The notes: a model not told the origin generated them from the sequence alone. Shown: positions 1 to 8,726, counted from the first letter of the stretch. The stretch is 64,000 bases of DNA from Acidobacteriota bacterium (GCA_016196065.1 JACPYL010000027.1:310001-374000); one strand, 5' to 3'. Translations and numbers: made by a program.

Positions 1-457
1 CAATCGGATTCGTCCGGTAAGGCGCAATCTCGCGGAAGCCACGTCGCCGGTAGAGTGCGATCGCATCCTGCATAGACGATCCAATCGTGTCCAGACGCAT
101 TCGTTCGTAGCCGATGCTCTGGGCCTCGGCGATGATGCCGTCCACTAGCACCCGCCCTACGCTTTTCCCGCGAAAATCCGAGCGAACGTAAAGGCGTTTC
201 ATCTCGCAGATCGCCGGTTCAAGTTCCCGCAACGCGATGCACCCAGCAGCCTGGCCATTCAGCGATGCGAGCAGCAATCGTCCGCGGGGCGGGGCATACG
301 CGCCAGGAAGATTCTTCACTTCTTCGTCAAAGCCCTGGAAACATAAGCTGAAGCCGAGTGACTCGGCATATTCGAGGAAAAGCTGGCGAACCTCGGAGAT
401 TTCTTCAGCCGAGGTAGCCTGCAGCAAGGTCACGCCGGGAATCGGAAACGTCGTCAC
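1..457 (-). CDS. GNAT-family N-acetyltransferase (3' end cut off by window edge)
   Basis: Reading the minus strand from a GTG at 457 gives an uninterrupted frame of 152 codons that runs off the left edge. It begins VTTFPIPGVTLLQATSAEE. The GNAT core is visible: a strand-helix start, then MKRLYVRSDFRGKSVGRVL (the acetyl-CoA pyrophosphate loop, R-x-x-G-x-G/A type, here RGKSVG) at about residues 90-108, followed by a conserved LDTIGSSMQDAIALYRRRGF segment typical of motif B. Proteins of this family move an acetyl group from acetyl-CoA to an amine; the substrate cannot be read from sequence. It is divergent from the thyX-like gene, with a 68-base gap that must hold both promoters. The start could differ because no clear ribosome binding site precedes the GTG. 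Confidence 0.8.
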   Translation of the reverse strand, partial: MTTFPIPGVTLLQATSAEEISEVRQLFLEYAESLGFSLCFQGFDEEVKNLPGAYAPPRGRLLLASLNGQAAGCIALRELEPAICEMKRLYVRSDFRGKSVGRVLVDGIIAEAQSIGYERMRLDTIGSSMQDAIALYRRRGFREIAPYRTNPI

Positions 458-525
458 AAATCTTCCACCTGGAATTCAAATAAATTGCACAGTGTGTCGC
501 AGACGATTAAGATTTCTGAACTCCC

Positions 526-2124
526 ATGTCTGAAGTAATTCTAAGCGAGCCCGCAACTGTGAACCACTCCCCCATCACCGATCAGCGCAATGGCGGCGAA
601 CCGTTGGTCGAGGTTTTCGCCGTCTATGGTGCGGAACCCGAGATCCAGGCCTATGCGATGGCGAAGTACTCACGCTCTTCGCTGTCGATGAAGGAATCGC
701 TGAAAGAAATCACCTCGCAGAAGGCCGAGAAGTTTCTGAACACCTTCTACTTTCAGTACGGACACCGGTCGATTGCCGACCTGGCCCACATCGCGCTTGC
801 CATTGAGCGGCTGTCGATCCTGGCGGCGATCGTAGTTGCGGACGAGACGCGCTGGGATGGGCAGGAACGCTCCACGCGGTATCAGGATTTTCGCAAGAGC
901 GGATACTTCACGCCCGATTTCGGCGACGACATTGCCGCGCGATCGTTGTATCGGCAAGCTCTCGACCAACTGTTTGTAGACTACGAGCGGTTGTCAGAGA
1001 AGATGTTCGAACATCTTCGCGGAATTACACCCAAGCCCGACGACATGAAGCAGGATGCGTACGAACGCACGCTGCGTGCCCGCGCCTTCGATATCTCACG
1101 CTATTTCCTCCCGCTGGCCACGAATACTTCGCTTGGAGAAATTGTCAACGCTCGGACGTTGGAAACGCAGGTCGCGCACCTGCTCTCTCAACCACATAAA
1201 GAAGTGCGTAACCTTGGCTCGCTGTTAAAGAATGCGGCGCTCTCCCCCGCTTACAACCCCAACGAGGAATCACTGCGCGCTTTGGTCGATGAGATTCGCT
1301 CCCATTCTCCAGAAATGGCAGGCCGCGCCGAGCGCGAACTGTTGCGCGAAGTAAGAGTTGCGCCGACCCTGGTCAAATATGCGGATCCCAACGCGTATGA
1401 AATCGAGACGCGCCGCGAACTTCGGCAGGCTGCTGCCGATCTGATGCGGGGCGCGGAGATTGCAGGCGCTCCGCTGGTTGATCTGCTCGATGAAGAGCCG
1501 TTGGAGGTGGAACTCGCCACCACTCTTCTTTATGAGCACTGTCACTATTCCTACCGCCAGCTTCGGCAGACCGTGGCTGCGGCGGGAGATGTGCGCCGCC
1601 GCGAAATTATCGAATTGGGACTGCGTCATCGCGGCAAGCACGACGAAATGCTGCGTCCGTTCTCGGCCGGCCAGCAATTTCGTTTCGACATTCTCATGGA
1701 CATCGGCGGTTTTCGCGATATGCACCGCCATCGCCGCTGCGTGCAGATCATGCAGGACTTCACCACCGTCCACGGCTTTGACACACCGCCTGAAGTGGAT
1801 GCCGCGAATCAGCGCTCGGAGTACGAATCTGTTTTGCAGAGGGTAGCGTCGACTGTAAACAAGATCGCCGCAAGCAGCGGCACGGAAGCCCGCCAGAATG
1901 CGCAATACGCAATTCCGCTCGCCTTCCGCAAGCGTACGCTTTTCAAGATGGACTTTGCCGAAGCCGTCTACATCTCCGAACTGCGCACGACGCCCGCAGG
2001 GCATGCGTCGTACCGTAACGTGGCCTATGCGATGTATGAGGCAGTGGCTGCGAAGTATCCAGCGCTCGCGAAATATTTCCGAGTGCACGACGTGCGCGAG
2101 CCGGTGGACTTGCTGAAGCGGTAG
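526..2124 (+). CDS. Tandem ThyX-like protein (FAD-dependent thymidylate synthase family, two degenerate domains)
   Basis: The 532-residue product is about twice the length of ThyX (about 220-250 residues). Residues 75-125 resemble the ThyX core (YGHRSIADLAH, then AIERLSILAA, then ERSTRY). Residues 330-420 hold a second ThyX-like half (YEHCHYSYRQL, then DMHRHRRCVQIMQDF). The family signature is RHRxxSxNExSxRY. In the first half SxRY survives as STRY, but RHR and the catalytic Ser are replaced (DETRWD). In the second half RHR is intact at 401-403, but the Ser position is Val406 and the trailing motif is lost. ThyX makes dTMP from dUMP using FAD and methylenetetrahydrofolate; whether this paralogue does so is doubtful. 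Start chosen at the first ATG; no strong Shine-Dalgarno is visible. An intrinsic terminator follows directly. Confidence 0.82.
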   Translation: MSEVILSEPATVNHSPITDQRNGGEPLVEVFAVYGAEPEIQAYAMAKYSRSSLSMKESLKEITSQKAEKFLNTFYFQYGHRSIADLAHIALAIERLSILAAIVVADETRWDGQERSTRYQDFRKSGYFTPDFGDDIAARSLYRQALDQLFVDYERLSEKMFEHLRGITPKPDDMKQDAYERTLRARAFDISRYFLPLATNTSLGEIVNARTLETQVAHLLSQPHKEVRNLGSLLKNAALSPAYNPNEESLRALVDEIRSHSPEMAGRAERELLREVRVAPTLVKYADPNAYEIETRRELRQAAADLMRGAEIAGAPLVDLLDEEPLEVELATTLLYEHCHYSYRQLRQTVAAAGDVRRREIIELGLRHRGKHDEMLRPFSAGQQFRFDILMDIGGFRDMHRHRRCVQIMQDFTTVHGFDTPPEVDAANQRSEYESVLQRVASTVNKIAASSGTEARQNAQYAIPLAFRKRTLFKMDFAEAVYISELRTTPAGHASYRNVAYAMYEAVAAKYPALAKYFRVHDVREPVDLLKR

Positions 2125-2131
2125 GGCGCTG

Positions 2132-2160
2132 GAGCTACTACTCCCGCCGTAGCTCTTTTT
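2132..2160 (+). terminator. Intrinsic terminator of the thyX-like gene
   Basis: A perfect 7-bp inverted repeat, GAGCTAC (2132-2138) and GTAGCTC (2149-2155) with a 10-base loop, is followed by five T. It starts eight bases after the thyX-like stop codon. It also forms the last codons of the convergent gene ending at 2138, so the terminator is built into that gene's 3' end. Confidence 0.75.
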
Positions 2161-2548
2161 CCATTTCGCCGGTCATGGTAACGAAGCGAATCACGCCCTT
2201 GCTGTCCTCGAAGACCAGCGCGGTCAGTCCATGGTTCACGACCGCGGACACGAGGTGCCCGTACGATCGCGGGATTCCGCCATGGGTTGGCTTGGAATCG
2301 TAACGCGGCAGTTCGCCTTCTTTCATGCCCGTGACGCTGACGAACCGAATCGTGCCTTCCTTGTCTTCGAAGATCACGCCCGTACCAATCGAGTCTGGAA
2401 TCGCGGTGACCAACTTCCCGTAGGATTTCGGGACCACGCCTGGCTCCGCTTCTTCGGCGTGAGCGACGAGCGCGGCGTGAACTCCGGAAAAGTATGCGGC
2501 AAGCAATAAGAGCGCACTGCAAGAAACGATCAGCATTCGCTTCCGCAT
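2138..2548 (-). CDS. Small exported protein with an internal duplication
   Basis: The 136-residue protein has a clear signal peptide (MRKRMLIVSCSALLLLAAYF, likely cut near residues 25-32). The rest is two similar blocks, residues 40-80 and 93-133, each following the pattern SYGxLVxA, then a hydrophobic strand, then FEDxxGxIRFVxxTG and an acidic end. This looks like two copies of a small beta-rich unit. I do not recognise the family. A good ribosome binding site (GGAGGT, 10 bases before the ATG) supports the start. It lies 49 bases downstream of the multicopper oxidase on the same strand, so it may be the last gene of that exported-protein operon. No function can be assigned; it is probably periplasmic. 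Confidence 0.7.
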   Translation of the reverse strand: MRKRMLIVSCSALLLLAAYFSGVHAALVAHAEEAEPGVVPKSYGKLVTAIPDSIGTGVIFEDKEGTIRFVSVTGMKEGELPRYDSKPTHGGIPRSYGHLVSAVVNHGLTALVFEDSKGVIRFVTMTGEMEKELRRE

Positions 2549-2597
2549 GAGTGGTATGACCTCCGTGGGCTAAGAATCCTTAAGTGAAATCCGACGA

Positions 2598-4202
2598 TTA
2601 AGGTTCGACTAGAATTTTATGCATCATGCCCAGGTCCTCATGGAGCAGGATGTGGCAATGGAACATGAATGTGCCTGCAATCGTCGGATCGCGAAAATCC
2701 ATGCGCAACTTCACGCTGTGGTATGGCCCCTTGCCTTCCCAGAACGGGACCTCGATGGTATCGCGCAGGTCGCTATTCTCCACCGGCTTGCCATCGACCT
2801 CCAAAACCTGGAAGTGAATCTGATGGATGTGGAATGCGTGCGTTTCGAGCGCGCGGTTCTCAATCGTCCAGTCTTCCACGGCTCCTACCTTCGTGGTGAT
2901 CACAGGCTTCTCGTTGCCTTCGAAGACTCTTTGCTTTTGACCTTCCACCGTGATGTAAAACTGGATTGGCCCGTTCGTTCCCGCGAATTCTTCAGAGAAG
3001 AAAAGCTTTCTTTCCGCAGTTACGGGCTGCCGGGCGAGATCGGCATACTTCAATTTCACCGGAGACGGCGAAGACGCCGCTTTCGGCATGTGCGAGTAGT
3101 TCGCGTTGTTGCTGCTGATCTGGATCGCAGCGAGAGATTGCTGCAGGTCCGGGTTGCCGGTGGGACCCGTCGAGTAATCCTGTACGAACAAAAACATGCC
3201 TGTGTCGGTGGGGGGAGCCTGCACGATGAACTCGGCTCGGCCCGCGGGCGGGATCAGAATCGTATCCTGCGTCCGGATCTGAGCGAGAGGATACCCGTCG
3301 AGTGCGACCAGTTGCAGTGGCTGCGGGCTGCCGTTCATGATCACCTGAAGTGGCAGGAAATCCTGGTTGGTGGCGTTGGCAACTCGCCAGAACTGCTTTT
3401 CTCCCGGCTTCATCTGAATGACTGGTTTCGCGCCGCCAATCCCAGGAACAACCTGGTAATTGATAGTCAACTGGTATGGGCCGGGAATCCACGGCACCTG
3501 GAACTGCTGTCGCACGATGAAGACTCGCTCCGTAAGTCCGGCGACCTCGGGATGAACTTTTTCCATTCCTTCGACGATCAGCGCGCCGGCAGCGCCGCCG
3601 TTCACCTGAAATTCCGCGAAACCATGGACATGCGGGTGGTACCAATACAATCCCGGCGGTTGCGTAGCGGGAATTGGAATCTTGTATTTGTACCCGGGAG
3701 TCCCCGGCTGAATCACGGTGTTGATGAGGTCGTCCTGGCGACAGATGGGCGCGACGTTCATGCCGTGATAGTGGACGTTGGTGGAGTTGATGGTCATCAT
3801 GCCGCCATCGGCGCAGTTTGCGCCGCGCGATTCAGGCATGGCCATTGGCATCGGCATCGCCATCCCCGGCCTTAGCTTCATCTGCTTCTTGGTCTCCGCG
3901 TCTTCCTGGATGCGGTTCACGACCTCGAGATCCAGTTCATCCCCAGGAGTTACGCGGAGCGTCGGGGCCTCGGCAATCCCACTGCCCGTGTTGTAGTTGT
4001 AGCAATAGTGGGTATAGCCACTTCCATCCACCGAGTGCTGCATTACGAGTTGGGCCGATAGAACGCCGTTCTGCGCAGTCAGCGCGAGTGGATCATCCAC
4101 GATCGAACCGGTCGGAGGACGATCAGGGCACTGTGCCACAACATTGACGACCGACCATACCAATACCACGATCAAAACCATCCATCTCAACCGGGAACAC
4201 AT
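2598..4202 (-). CDS. Exported multicopper oxidase (laccase-like)
   Basis: All four copper-binding blocks of the multicopper oxidase family are visible: HYHG (about 144-147), YWYHPHVHG (about 186-194), HAFHIH (about 455-460) and HCHILLHEDLGM (about 515-526), the last supplying T1 and T3 ligands and an axial Met. Such enzymes oxidise phenols, Cu(I) or other metals while reducing O2 to water. An N-terminal signal peptide (MCSRLRWMVLIVVLVWSVVN) predicts export. A Met-rich stretch, GMAMPMPMAMPE, sits near residues 112-123, reminiscent of copper-handling oxidases. I chose the ATG at 4202 because AGGAG lies seven bases upstream; a longer form from 4235 is possible. The propeller gene ends 50 bases upstream on the same strand, so the two are probably co-transcribed. 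Substrate unknown; a copper oxidase is one option. Confidence 0.9.
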   Translation of the reverse strand: MCSRLRWMVLIVVLVWSVVNVVAQCPDRPPTGSIVDDPLALTAQNGVLSAQLVMQHSVDGSGYTHYCYNYNTGSGIAEAPTLRVTPGDELDLEVVNRIQEDAETKKQMKLRPGMAMPMPMAMPESRGANCADGGMMTINSTNVHYHGMNVAPICRQDDLINTVIQPGTPGYKYKIPIPATQPPGLYWYHPHVHGFAEFQVNGGAAGALIVEGMEKVHPEVAGLTERVFIVRQQFQVPWIPGPYQLTINYQVVPGIGGAKPVIQMKPGEKQFWRVANATNQDFLPLQVIMNGSPQPLQLVALDGYPLAQIRTQDTILIPPAGRAEFIVQAPPTDTGMFLFVQDYSTGPTGNPDLQQSLAAIQISSNNANYSHMPKAASSPSPVKLKYADLARQPVTAERKLFFSEEFAGTNGPIQFYITVEGQKQRVFEGNEKPVITTKVGAVEDWTIENRALETHAFHIHQIHFQVLEVDGKPVENSDLRDTIEVPFWEGKGPYHSVKLRMDFRDPTIAGTFMFHCHILLHEDLGMMHKILVEP

Positions 4203-4252
4203 ATCCAAACTCCTCATCAGTCGCATTGGTGACATCGGTTCACTGCAAAGTC

Positions 4253-5416
4253 TTAGAACGATCGCGGCGGGAAGGCGCCGATCGAGAGCAATCCTGCTGC
4301 ATTCTTGTCGGTGAACGGCGATTGCACGGCTTCCCGCAGCGTGCAGGTTTTGCCCTTCACGTTGAGCTTGATGCGCGCAATCCCCGCCGGGAATTCAGCG
4401 ACATAGACTCCTCCGCCATTTCCGGTGGGACTCGCCAACGCAGCACTCGCGAGATACGACCAGTCCGTCGAATGACCGCGGATGGGATCGGAGGTGCAGC
4501 CGGGTGAGAGCTTACCCGTAGCGCGATCAAAGAATAGAGCGCTCACGGAGTCGCCTTGCGTGTTGACCACATAAAGAATCGTTTCATCCGGGCTCAGCAA
4601 CACATTGCTCGAACTGATGCTGGCCGCTGATGTGTAAACCTTCGGCTTGCCCAGCTTGCCCGAGGAGAGATCCGACACTTCCACGACCAGCGAAGTTGAG
4701 GTGTCACCAAAGATCGCAAAGTGTCCATCACTGGTGATATCGATGGAATTGGGAAAGGTCGCGCCTCGCGCTCGCACGGTACCGCTCGAGATTTGCCGGT
4801 CGCCGTGAGACTGCGGCGTCCCACCGGAAATATCAAAGGACTCAATGGTGCCGTCGGTGTAGGTCGCGATCAACATGTCGCCGTGGATCGCCATGCCGTT
4901 GATGAAACCGTTCTCCATGCCAACGACCGCAGTGTCATTAATAAAGGTCAGCCCGCAACCGCTCAACACGTGAAATGTTCCAATCGTGTTCGATTCCGCG
5001 AAACTGGCATACAGGTATTGATCGTTCACAGCCATGCCAATGCCGTTGGCGCTTCCATCGTCCGTGTCCGATCCCGAAGCGCTTCCTCCCACCTCGAGAG
5101 TGTTCATATCGATGCCTACAATGTCACCGCTCCCGGCTTCCGACGCGAAGACACAATCCTGGTTCGCGTTGCTCAAGACGCGGATCCGATTGGCTCCAAA
5201 AAAACCGCCGCCGATTCCAACTCCGACCGTGGGCACTTGTTTCCGGAAAGTCAGTCCCCCATTTGGACCGACCGCGAAAAAAGTGACGCCCGTGGAAGGA
5301 AACGATGCGTCCTCATTCGCGATAATGTAGGGAGTCGCGCCTTTGGCAACGCCGCTGAGGGCAAGAATCATCACCGCAAATGCCGCACGTAGCAAGGGGT
5401 CTGGGAGTTTGTTCAT
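4253..5416 (-). CDS. Exported beta-propeller protein (lactonase / YVTN-like)
   Basis: The 387-residue protein starts with a signal peptide (MNKLPDPLLRAAFAVMILAL, cut likely after VAKGA). The body has repeating blocks that look like propeller blades, for example ANGIGMAVNDQYLYASFAES, NGMAIHGDMLIATYTDGTI, SIDITSDGHFAIFGDTS and LLSPDETILYVVNTQGDSV. This is the pattern of the lactonase/YVTN-type seven-bladed propeller superfamily. I cannot tell an enzyme from a binding scaffold. A ribosome binding site (AAGGAACAAGGT) directly precedes the ATG. It is the first gene of a likely three-gene exported set with the multicopper oxidase and the small repeat protein, so it could present a substrate or partner to the oxidase. 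That link is inference from position. Confidence 0.75.
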   Translation of the reverse strand: MNKLPDPLLRAAFAVMILALSGVAKGATPYIIANEDASFPSTGVTFFAVGPNGGLTFRKQVPTVGVGIGGGFFGANRIRVLSNANQDCVFASEAGSGDIVGIDMNTLEVGGSASGSDTDDGSANGIGMAVNDQYLYASFAESNTIGTFHVLSGCGLTFINDTAVVGMENGFINGMAIHGDMLIATYTDGTIESFDISGGTPQSHGDRQISSGTVRARGATFPNSIDITSDGHFAIFGDTSTSLVVEVSDLSSGKLGKPKVYTSAASISSSNVLLSPDETILYVVNTQGDSVSALFFDRATGKLSPGCTSDPIRGHSTDWSYLASAALASPTGNGGGVYVAEFPAGIARIKLNVKGKTCTLREAVQSPFTDKNAAGLLSIGAFPPRSF

Positions 5417-5701
5417 ACCTTGTTCCTTCAGGGGGGACTCAACTGTTGGTGCAGTAGACCACAGGCAGAATGGGGATTCAAGCGCTATCGGCCGAACTCG
5501 ATCGAATAAAGAAAATACTACTGCAAGTAGTTAGTCAGGGTGCGCATTCACACGCTATTTGGGGGAGGAATACGACAGTTTAAGGGAGTTTTTGCGCCAT
5601 CGCTGGCGTGCTTTTCCCCAGGGACTGGATTGTCCCGGATGAATTGGAATCGCTGAGGCCCGCCCTACGGGTCCTCCTTCTCCTGCTAAAATTGCATACC
5701 G

Positions 5702-6037
5702 ATGCCCCTCTACGAATACGAATGCAAGAAGTGCGGACACCGCTTCGAACGAATCGTGAAGTTTTCCGACAAGCCCATGAAGAAATGCCCCGACTGCGGG
5801 GGAGTGGTCGAACAGTTGATCTCCGCTCCCACGGTACAGTTCAAAGGTGCGGGCTGGTACGTAACCGACTACGCCAAGAAATCGTCTGCGTCTTCCGCGA
5901 AATCCTCAGACCACGACGGCGGGTCCAAAGACTCCTCGAAAGACAAGGACTCGAAGGACTCCAAGGACTCCAAAGAAACGAAGAAAGACGCCACACCGAA
6001 AACTGAGTCATCCTCCAAGAAACATAAGAAGGATTGA
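5702..6037 (+). CDS. FmdB-family zinc-ribbon protein
   Basis: Residues 1-45 match the FmdB putative regulatory zinc ribbon: MPLYEYECKKCGHRFE with Cys8/Cys11 and KKCPDCGG with Cys29/Cys32, followed by the usual AP...FKGAGWYVTDY segment. From about residue 58 the protein becomes a Ser/Lys/Asp/Glu-rich low-complexity tail ending SKKHKKD, common in this family. The role of FmdB proteins is not settled; they were first linked to amide-regulated gene expression. No strong ribosome binding site is visible. The 285-base upstream gap (5417-5701) holds a small hairpin (CGCCA/TGGCG near 5594-5607) and no gene I can support. Confidence 0.85.
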   Translation: MPLYEYECKKCGHRFERIVKFSDKPMKKCPDCGGVVEQLISAPTVQFKGAGWYVTDYAKKSSASSAKSSDHDGGSKDSSKDKDSKDSKDSKETKKDATPKTESSSKKHKKD

Positions 6038-6185
6038 CCGCATCCTGCGGCCTTCTTCCGAATTCAGACAATCAGCCAGGTGAATTGTGCTGGGCGACGA
6101 CTGCCAGTTGCTCAATTTCACCCCCAGCACTAAAATTGCCGCGCTCATGAGTTCGACAGCAGTTTGCTTCCCAATAGGAGGGAAC

Positions 6186-6644
6186 ATGAAACTACGATCC
6201 ATCGCTCTAACCGCAGTGTTGTGCCTGATCACTGCAGTGTGTTTTGCAGGTAGTCCGCAAATGGGGACATGGAAGCTGAACGAGGGCAAGTCGAAACTCG
6301 CCACCGCGGCTAAGAATTCAACCGTGGTGTACGAAGTGGTGGGAGACAAGATCAAAGTCACAGTCGACGGCGTGGATGCGGCAGGCAAGCCGTCGCACAA
6401 TGAGTGGACCGGCCAATTCGACGGCAAAGACTATCCCGTCACCGGCGATCCGACGTCCGATGTGCGTTCGTACAAGAAGGTAGACGACCACACGCTTGAA
6501 CTGAGCGCCAAGAAGGGTGGCAAAGTCACACTGACCGGCAAGGTCGTAGTATCGGCCGATGGCAAGGTCCGCACGGTGACGACCAGCGGGGCCGATTCGA
6601 TGGGCATGAAGATGGAAAACGTTGGAGTGTACGACAAGCAGTAG
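6186..6644 (+). CDS. Small exported protein, lipocalin-like in style
   Basis: The 152-residue protein begins with a signal peptide (MKLRSIALTAVLCLITAVCF, AG cleavage). The mature part is beta-rich and has GTWKLNEGKSKL near its start, a pattern seen in many exported acidobacterial proteins of unknown role, then alternating strands (TVVYEVVGDKIKVTVDGV, GKVTLTGKVVVSADGKVR). I chose the ATG at 6186 because AGGAGGGA sits just upstream and because the signal peptide begins there; an upstream in-frame ATG at 6087 would add a meaningless extension. Function unknown. A strong hairpin follows at 6675-6708. Confidence 0.75.
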   Translation: MKLRSIALTAVLCLITAVCFAGSPQMGTWKLNEGKSKLATAAKNSTVVYEVVGDKIKVTVDGVDAAGKPSHNEWTGQFDGKDYPVTGDPTSDVRSYKKVDDHTLELSAKKGGKVTLTGKVVVSADGKVRTVTTSGADSMGMKMENVGVYDKQ

Positions 6645-6674
6645 TTCGTTTTCTTCGCCCCGCCGCAATCCGTG

Positions 6675-6708
6675 ATGCCCTTCCGCCCAGAGTCGGGCGG
6701 AGGGGCAT
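6675..6708 (+). terminator. Hairpin downstream of the small exported protein gene
   Basis: The arms ATGCCC-TT-CCGCCC and GGGCGG-AG-GGGCAT form 12 base pairs around a six-base loop with one small internal loop. It begins about 30 bases after the stop codon at 6644. No clear T-tract follows, so it may act as an mRNA end stabiliser or a weak terminator. Confidence 0.5.
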
Positions 6709-6833
6709 TCCTATCTGGAGGAACCCGGTTTGCCTTCTGTGTCTTCGGGGGAAATGCGCCCCGAATCCTTTCGTGCCTCCGGGCATCTAAACAAGGAGAA
6801 TGGTCGTTATAACGAATATATCGGGAGGACACG

Positions 6834-7532
6834 ATGATTACCATCCGGCGCAGTCAGGAACGGGGAGGCGGTGACCACGGCTGGCTCAAGACCCGCCACA
6901 GCTTCAGCTTCAGTGATTACTGGGACGAGAAGTGGATGGGATTCCGCTCGCTCCGAGTGATCAACGAAGATTTCGTCGCGCCGAACTCCGGATTCCCGAC
7001 GCATCCGCACCGCGATATGGAGATCATTACCTATGTCTTGTCGGGTGAACTTGAGCATAAGGACAGTCTGGGAACCGGTTCCGTCATTCGTCCCGGTGAC
7101 GGACAGCGCATGACGGCCGGGCGCGGCATCCGGCATAGTGAGTTCAATCCCTCGAGGACCGAGACCGTGCACCTGCTGCAGATCTGGATCACACCCGAGA
7201 AGCCGGGCCTCGAACCAAGTTACGAGCAAAAGAGTTTCCCGGAATCGGAGAAGCGCGGAAAGCTACGGCTGATTGCCTCGAACGACGGCGCCAATAGCTC
7301 AGTGAAAATCAATCAGAATGCAAAGCTCTTCGTGAGCCTCCTCGCGCCCGGAGACGAAACGATCCACCCGTTGGAAAGCAAGCGCCACGCCTGGCTCCAA
7401 GTGGCGAAGGGTGAAGTTGAAGTTAACGGGCACAAGCTTCTTCAAGGCGATGGTGCCGCAGTTAGCGACGAAAGGCAATTAACGATTAAAGGAATAAAGG
7501 ACGCCGAAATCTTGTTGTTCGATTTGGCATAA
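6834..7532 (+). CDS. Pirin-family protein (YhhW-like bicupin)
   Basis: The 232-residue protein matches the short pirin/YhhW type. Metal ligands are in place: H57 and H59 (PTHPHRDME), H101 and E103 (GIRHSEFN). The start MITIRRSQERGGGDHGWLKT and the SFSFSDYWD block are typical. Members are cupins that bind Fe or another divalent metal in the N-terminal barrel; E. coli YhhW has quercetin 2,3-dioxygenase activity in vitro, and others are redox sensors. The biological substrate here is unknown. A ribosome binding site (GGGAGGA) precedes the ATG. A perfect 9-bp hairpin at 7542-7569 probably ends both this gene and the convergent kinase operon. Confidence 0.92.
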   Translation: MITIRRSQERGGGDHGWLKTRHSFSFSDYWDEKWMGFRSLRVINEDFVAPNSGFPTHPHRDMEIITYVLSGELEHKDSLGTGSVIRPGDGQRMTAGRGIRHSEFNPSRTETVHLLQIWITPEKPGLEPSYEQKSFPESEKRGKLRLIASNDGANSSVKINQNAKLFVSLLAPGDETIHPLESKRHAWLQVAKGEVEVNGHKLLQGDGAAVSDERQLTIKGIKDAEILLFDLA

Positions 7533-7541
7533 CGGGGCGCG

Positions 7542-7569
7542 GACGGGCGTTGCAGACTAGACGCCCGTC
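7542..7569. terminator. Bidirectional hairpin between convergent pirin and kinase genes
   Basis: GACGGGCGT (7542-7550) and ACGCCCGTC (7561-7569) form a perfect 9-bp stem with a 10-base loop. It lies between the convergent stop codons at 7532 and 7611. No long T-run is present on either strand. Confidence 0.55.
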
Positions 7570-7610
7570 TGGTTCCAAATCTCGGGCGTCGAAACAGCTG
7601 GAGAGCCCTC

Positions 7611-8726
7611 CTAGGAAGCTACCTCAGCCGGCTGTCGTACGGGCAACGACACAGAGAATGTCGTTCCTTTTTCGGAACTGCTGGCAACTTCGATGTGCCC
7701 GTGATGATCTTCGACGATCCGACGGGCGAGTGACAGTCCCAAGCCAGTGCCATTTCCCTTGGTCGTATAAAACGGCCGAAAGATATTCGGCAGATGACTG
7801 ACGGGAATACCCCGACCGGTATCGGAAACTGTGACTGCTACCGCGTCGTCGTGTTCCAGGAGCGAGACCCTCACCAATCCTGAGCCCTCAATCGCCTGTA
7901 CGGAGTTCAACAGAAGATTGAGCAGGACCTGATGGATCTGATCGCTGTCGTGCTCCACTTCCGGTAGATCTTGGCCGGCCGTGAATTCGATCTTGATCGG
8001 TTTGGAGATGACTTGCTGTCTGGCCAGCATGACGGCATGTTCAACGGTCGTGTTCAAATCGCTTGTCCGGATCTCGGGAGCTCGCGGCCGCGCCGTTTCC
8101 AGCAAATCGGTCAGGATGCGGTTGATCTGGCTGATCTCCTGCCGCACTTCTTTCACAACGGCCTTGGCTGGACTGGTCACAGGCAGGTCGCGTCCCACAA
8201 TTTCGATCACTCCCGCAATACCAGCCAGCGGATTGCGAATTTCGTGTGCGAGGCCGGTCGCTAGTTCTCCCAACGTCGCGAAATGTTCCGCGCGCGACAT
8301 CTGCGTGCGATGCAGATGTTCGATTTCTTCGCGGCCTTCGCGTAGTTGCTGGACCATCCGGTTGAAGTTCCGACCCAGGTCGCCAATCTCATCGTTGTTC
8401 TTCGCAAAACTTACGGTCGCCGTGAGGTCGCCGTCGCCCACCTTTTCCATCTGCTCCTGCAACTCGATCATCGGGCGCTGAATCGTTGACGCCAGCACCA
8501 CAATCACCACGCCGCAGATTGCTACTGCCCCCGCGCCGGCAATGACCAGCACGCGATGTCGATCGGGATCGCGAAACGAAAGCGTGGAGAGCAGGAAGAG
8601 CATCATGCCCGCCAGCAACACGACCGCGACTGGCCAGATGGTTTTCAGCTGCCAATTCACGCGGATTCGCGAAGGCTTGGATTCCACGACGGCGACACTT
8701 TCTGGGGCAAAGGCGATTTCAGGCAT
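7611..8726 (-). CDS. Membrane sensor histidine kinase
   Basis: The 371-residue protein has two membrane segments (about 30-50 and 58-80) with almost no periplasmic loop, then a HAMP linker (about 80-133). A HisKA domain follows with the H-box GLAHEIRNPLAGI, His161 being the phosphorylation site. The ATPase domain has an N-box (DQIHQVLLNLLLNSVQAI), G1 (VSDTGRGIP) and G2 (GNGTGLGLSLARRI). The short sensor loop suggests it reads the membrane, quinones or a partner protein rather than an external ligand. Its start overlaps the end of the CcsA-like gene by eight bases, so the kinase is translationally coupled to cytochrome c maturation. No response regulator is adjacent; the NtrC-type regulator at 31018 is one possible but distant partner. 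Confidence 0.92.
   Translation of the reverse strand: MPEIAFAPESVAVVESKPSRIRVNWQLKTIWPVAVVLLAGMMLFLLSTLSFRDPDRHRVLVIAGAGAVAICGVVIVVLASTIQRPMIELQEQMEKVGDGDLTATVSFAKNNDEIGDLGRNFNRMVQQLREGREEIEHLHRTQMSRAEHFATLGELATGLAHEIRNPLAGIAGVIEIVGRDLPVTSPAKAVVKEVRQEISQINRILTDLLETARPRAPEIRTSDLNTTVEHAVMLARQQVISKPIKIEFTAGQDLPEVEHDSDQIHQVLLNLLLNSVQAIEGSGLVRVSLLEHDDAVAVTVSDTGRGIPVSHLPNIFRPFYTTKGNGTGLGLSLARRIVEDHHGHIEVASSSEKGTTFSVSLPVRQPAEVAS

Noticed and set aside
2619-3875. A 418-codon open frame on the plus strand, antisense to the multicopper oxidase
   Set aside because: It lies opposite a gene with all four copper motifs; its translation has no domain and is rich in His/Arg as expected from an antisense shadow in GC-rich DNA.
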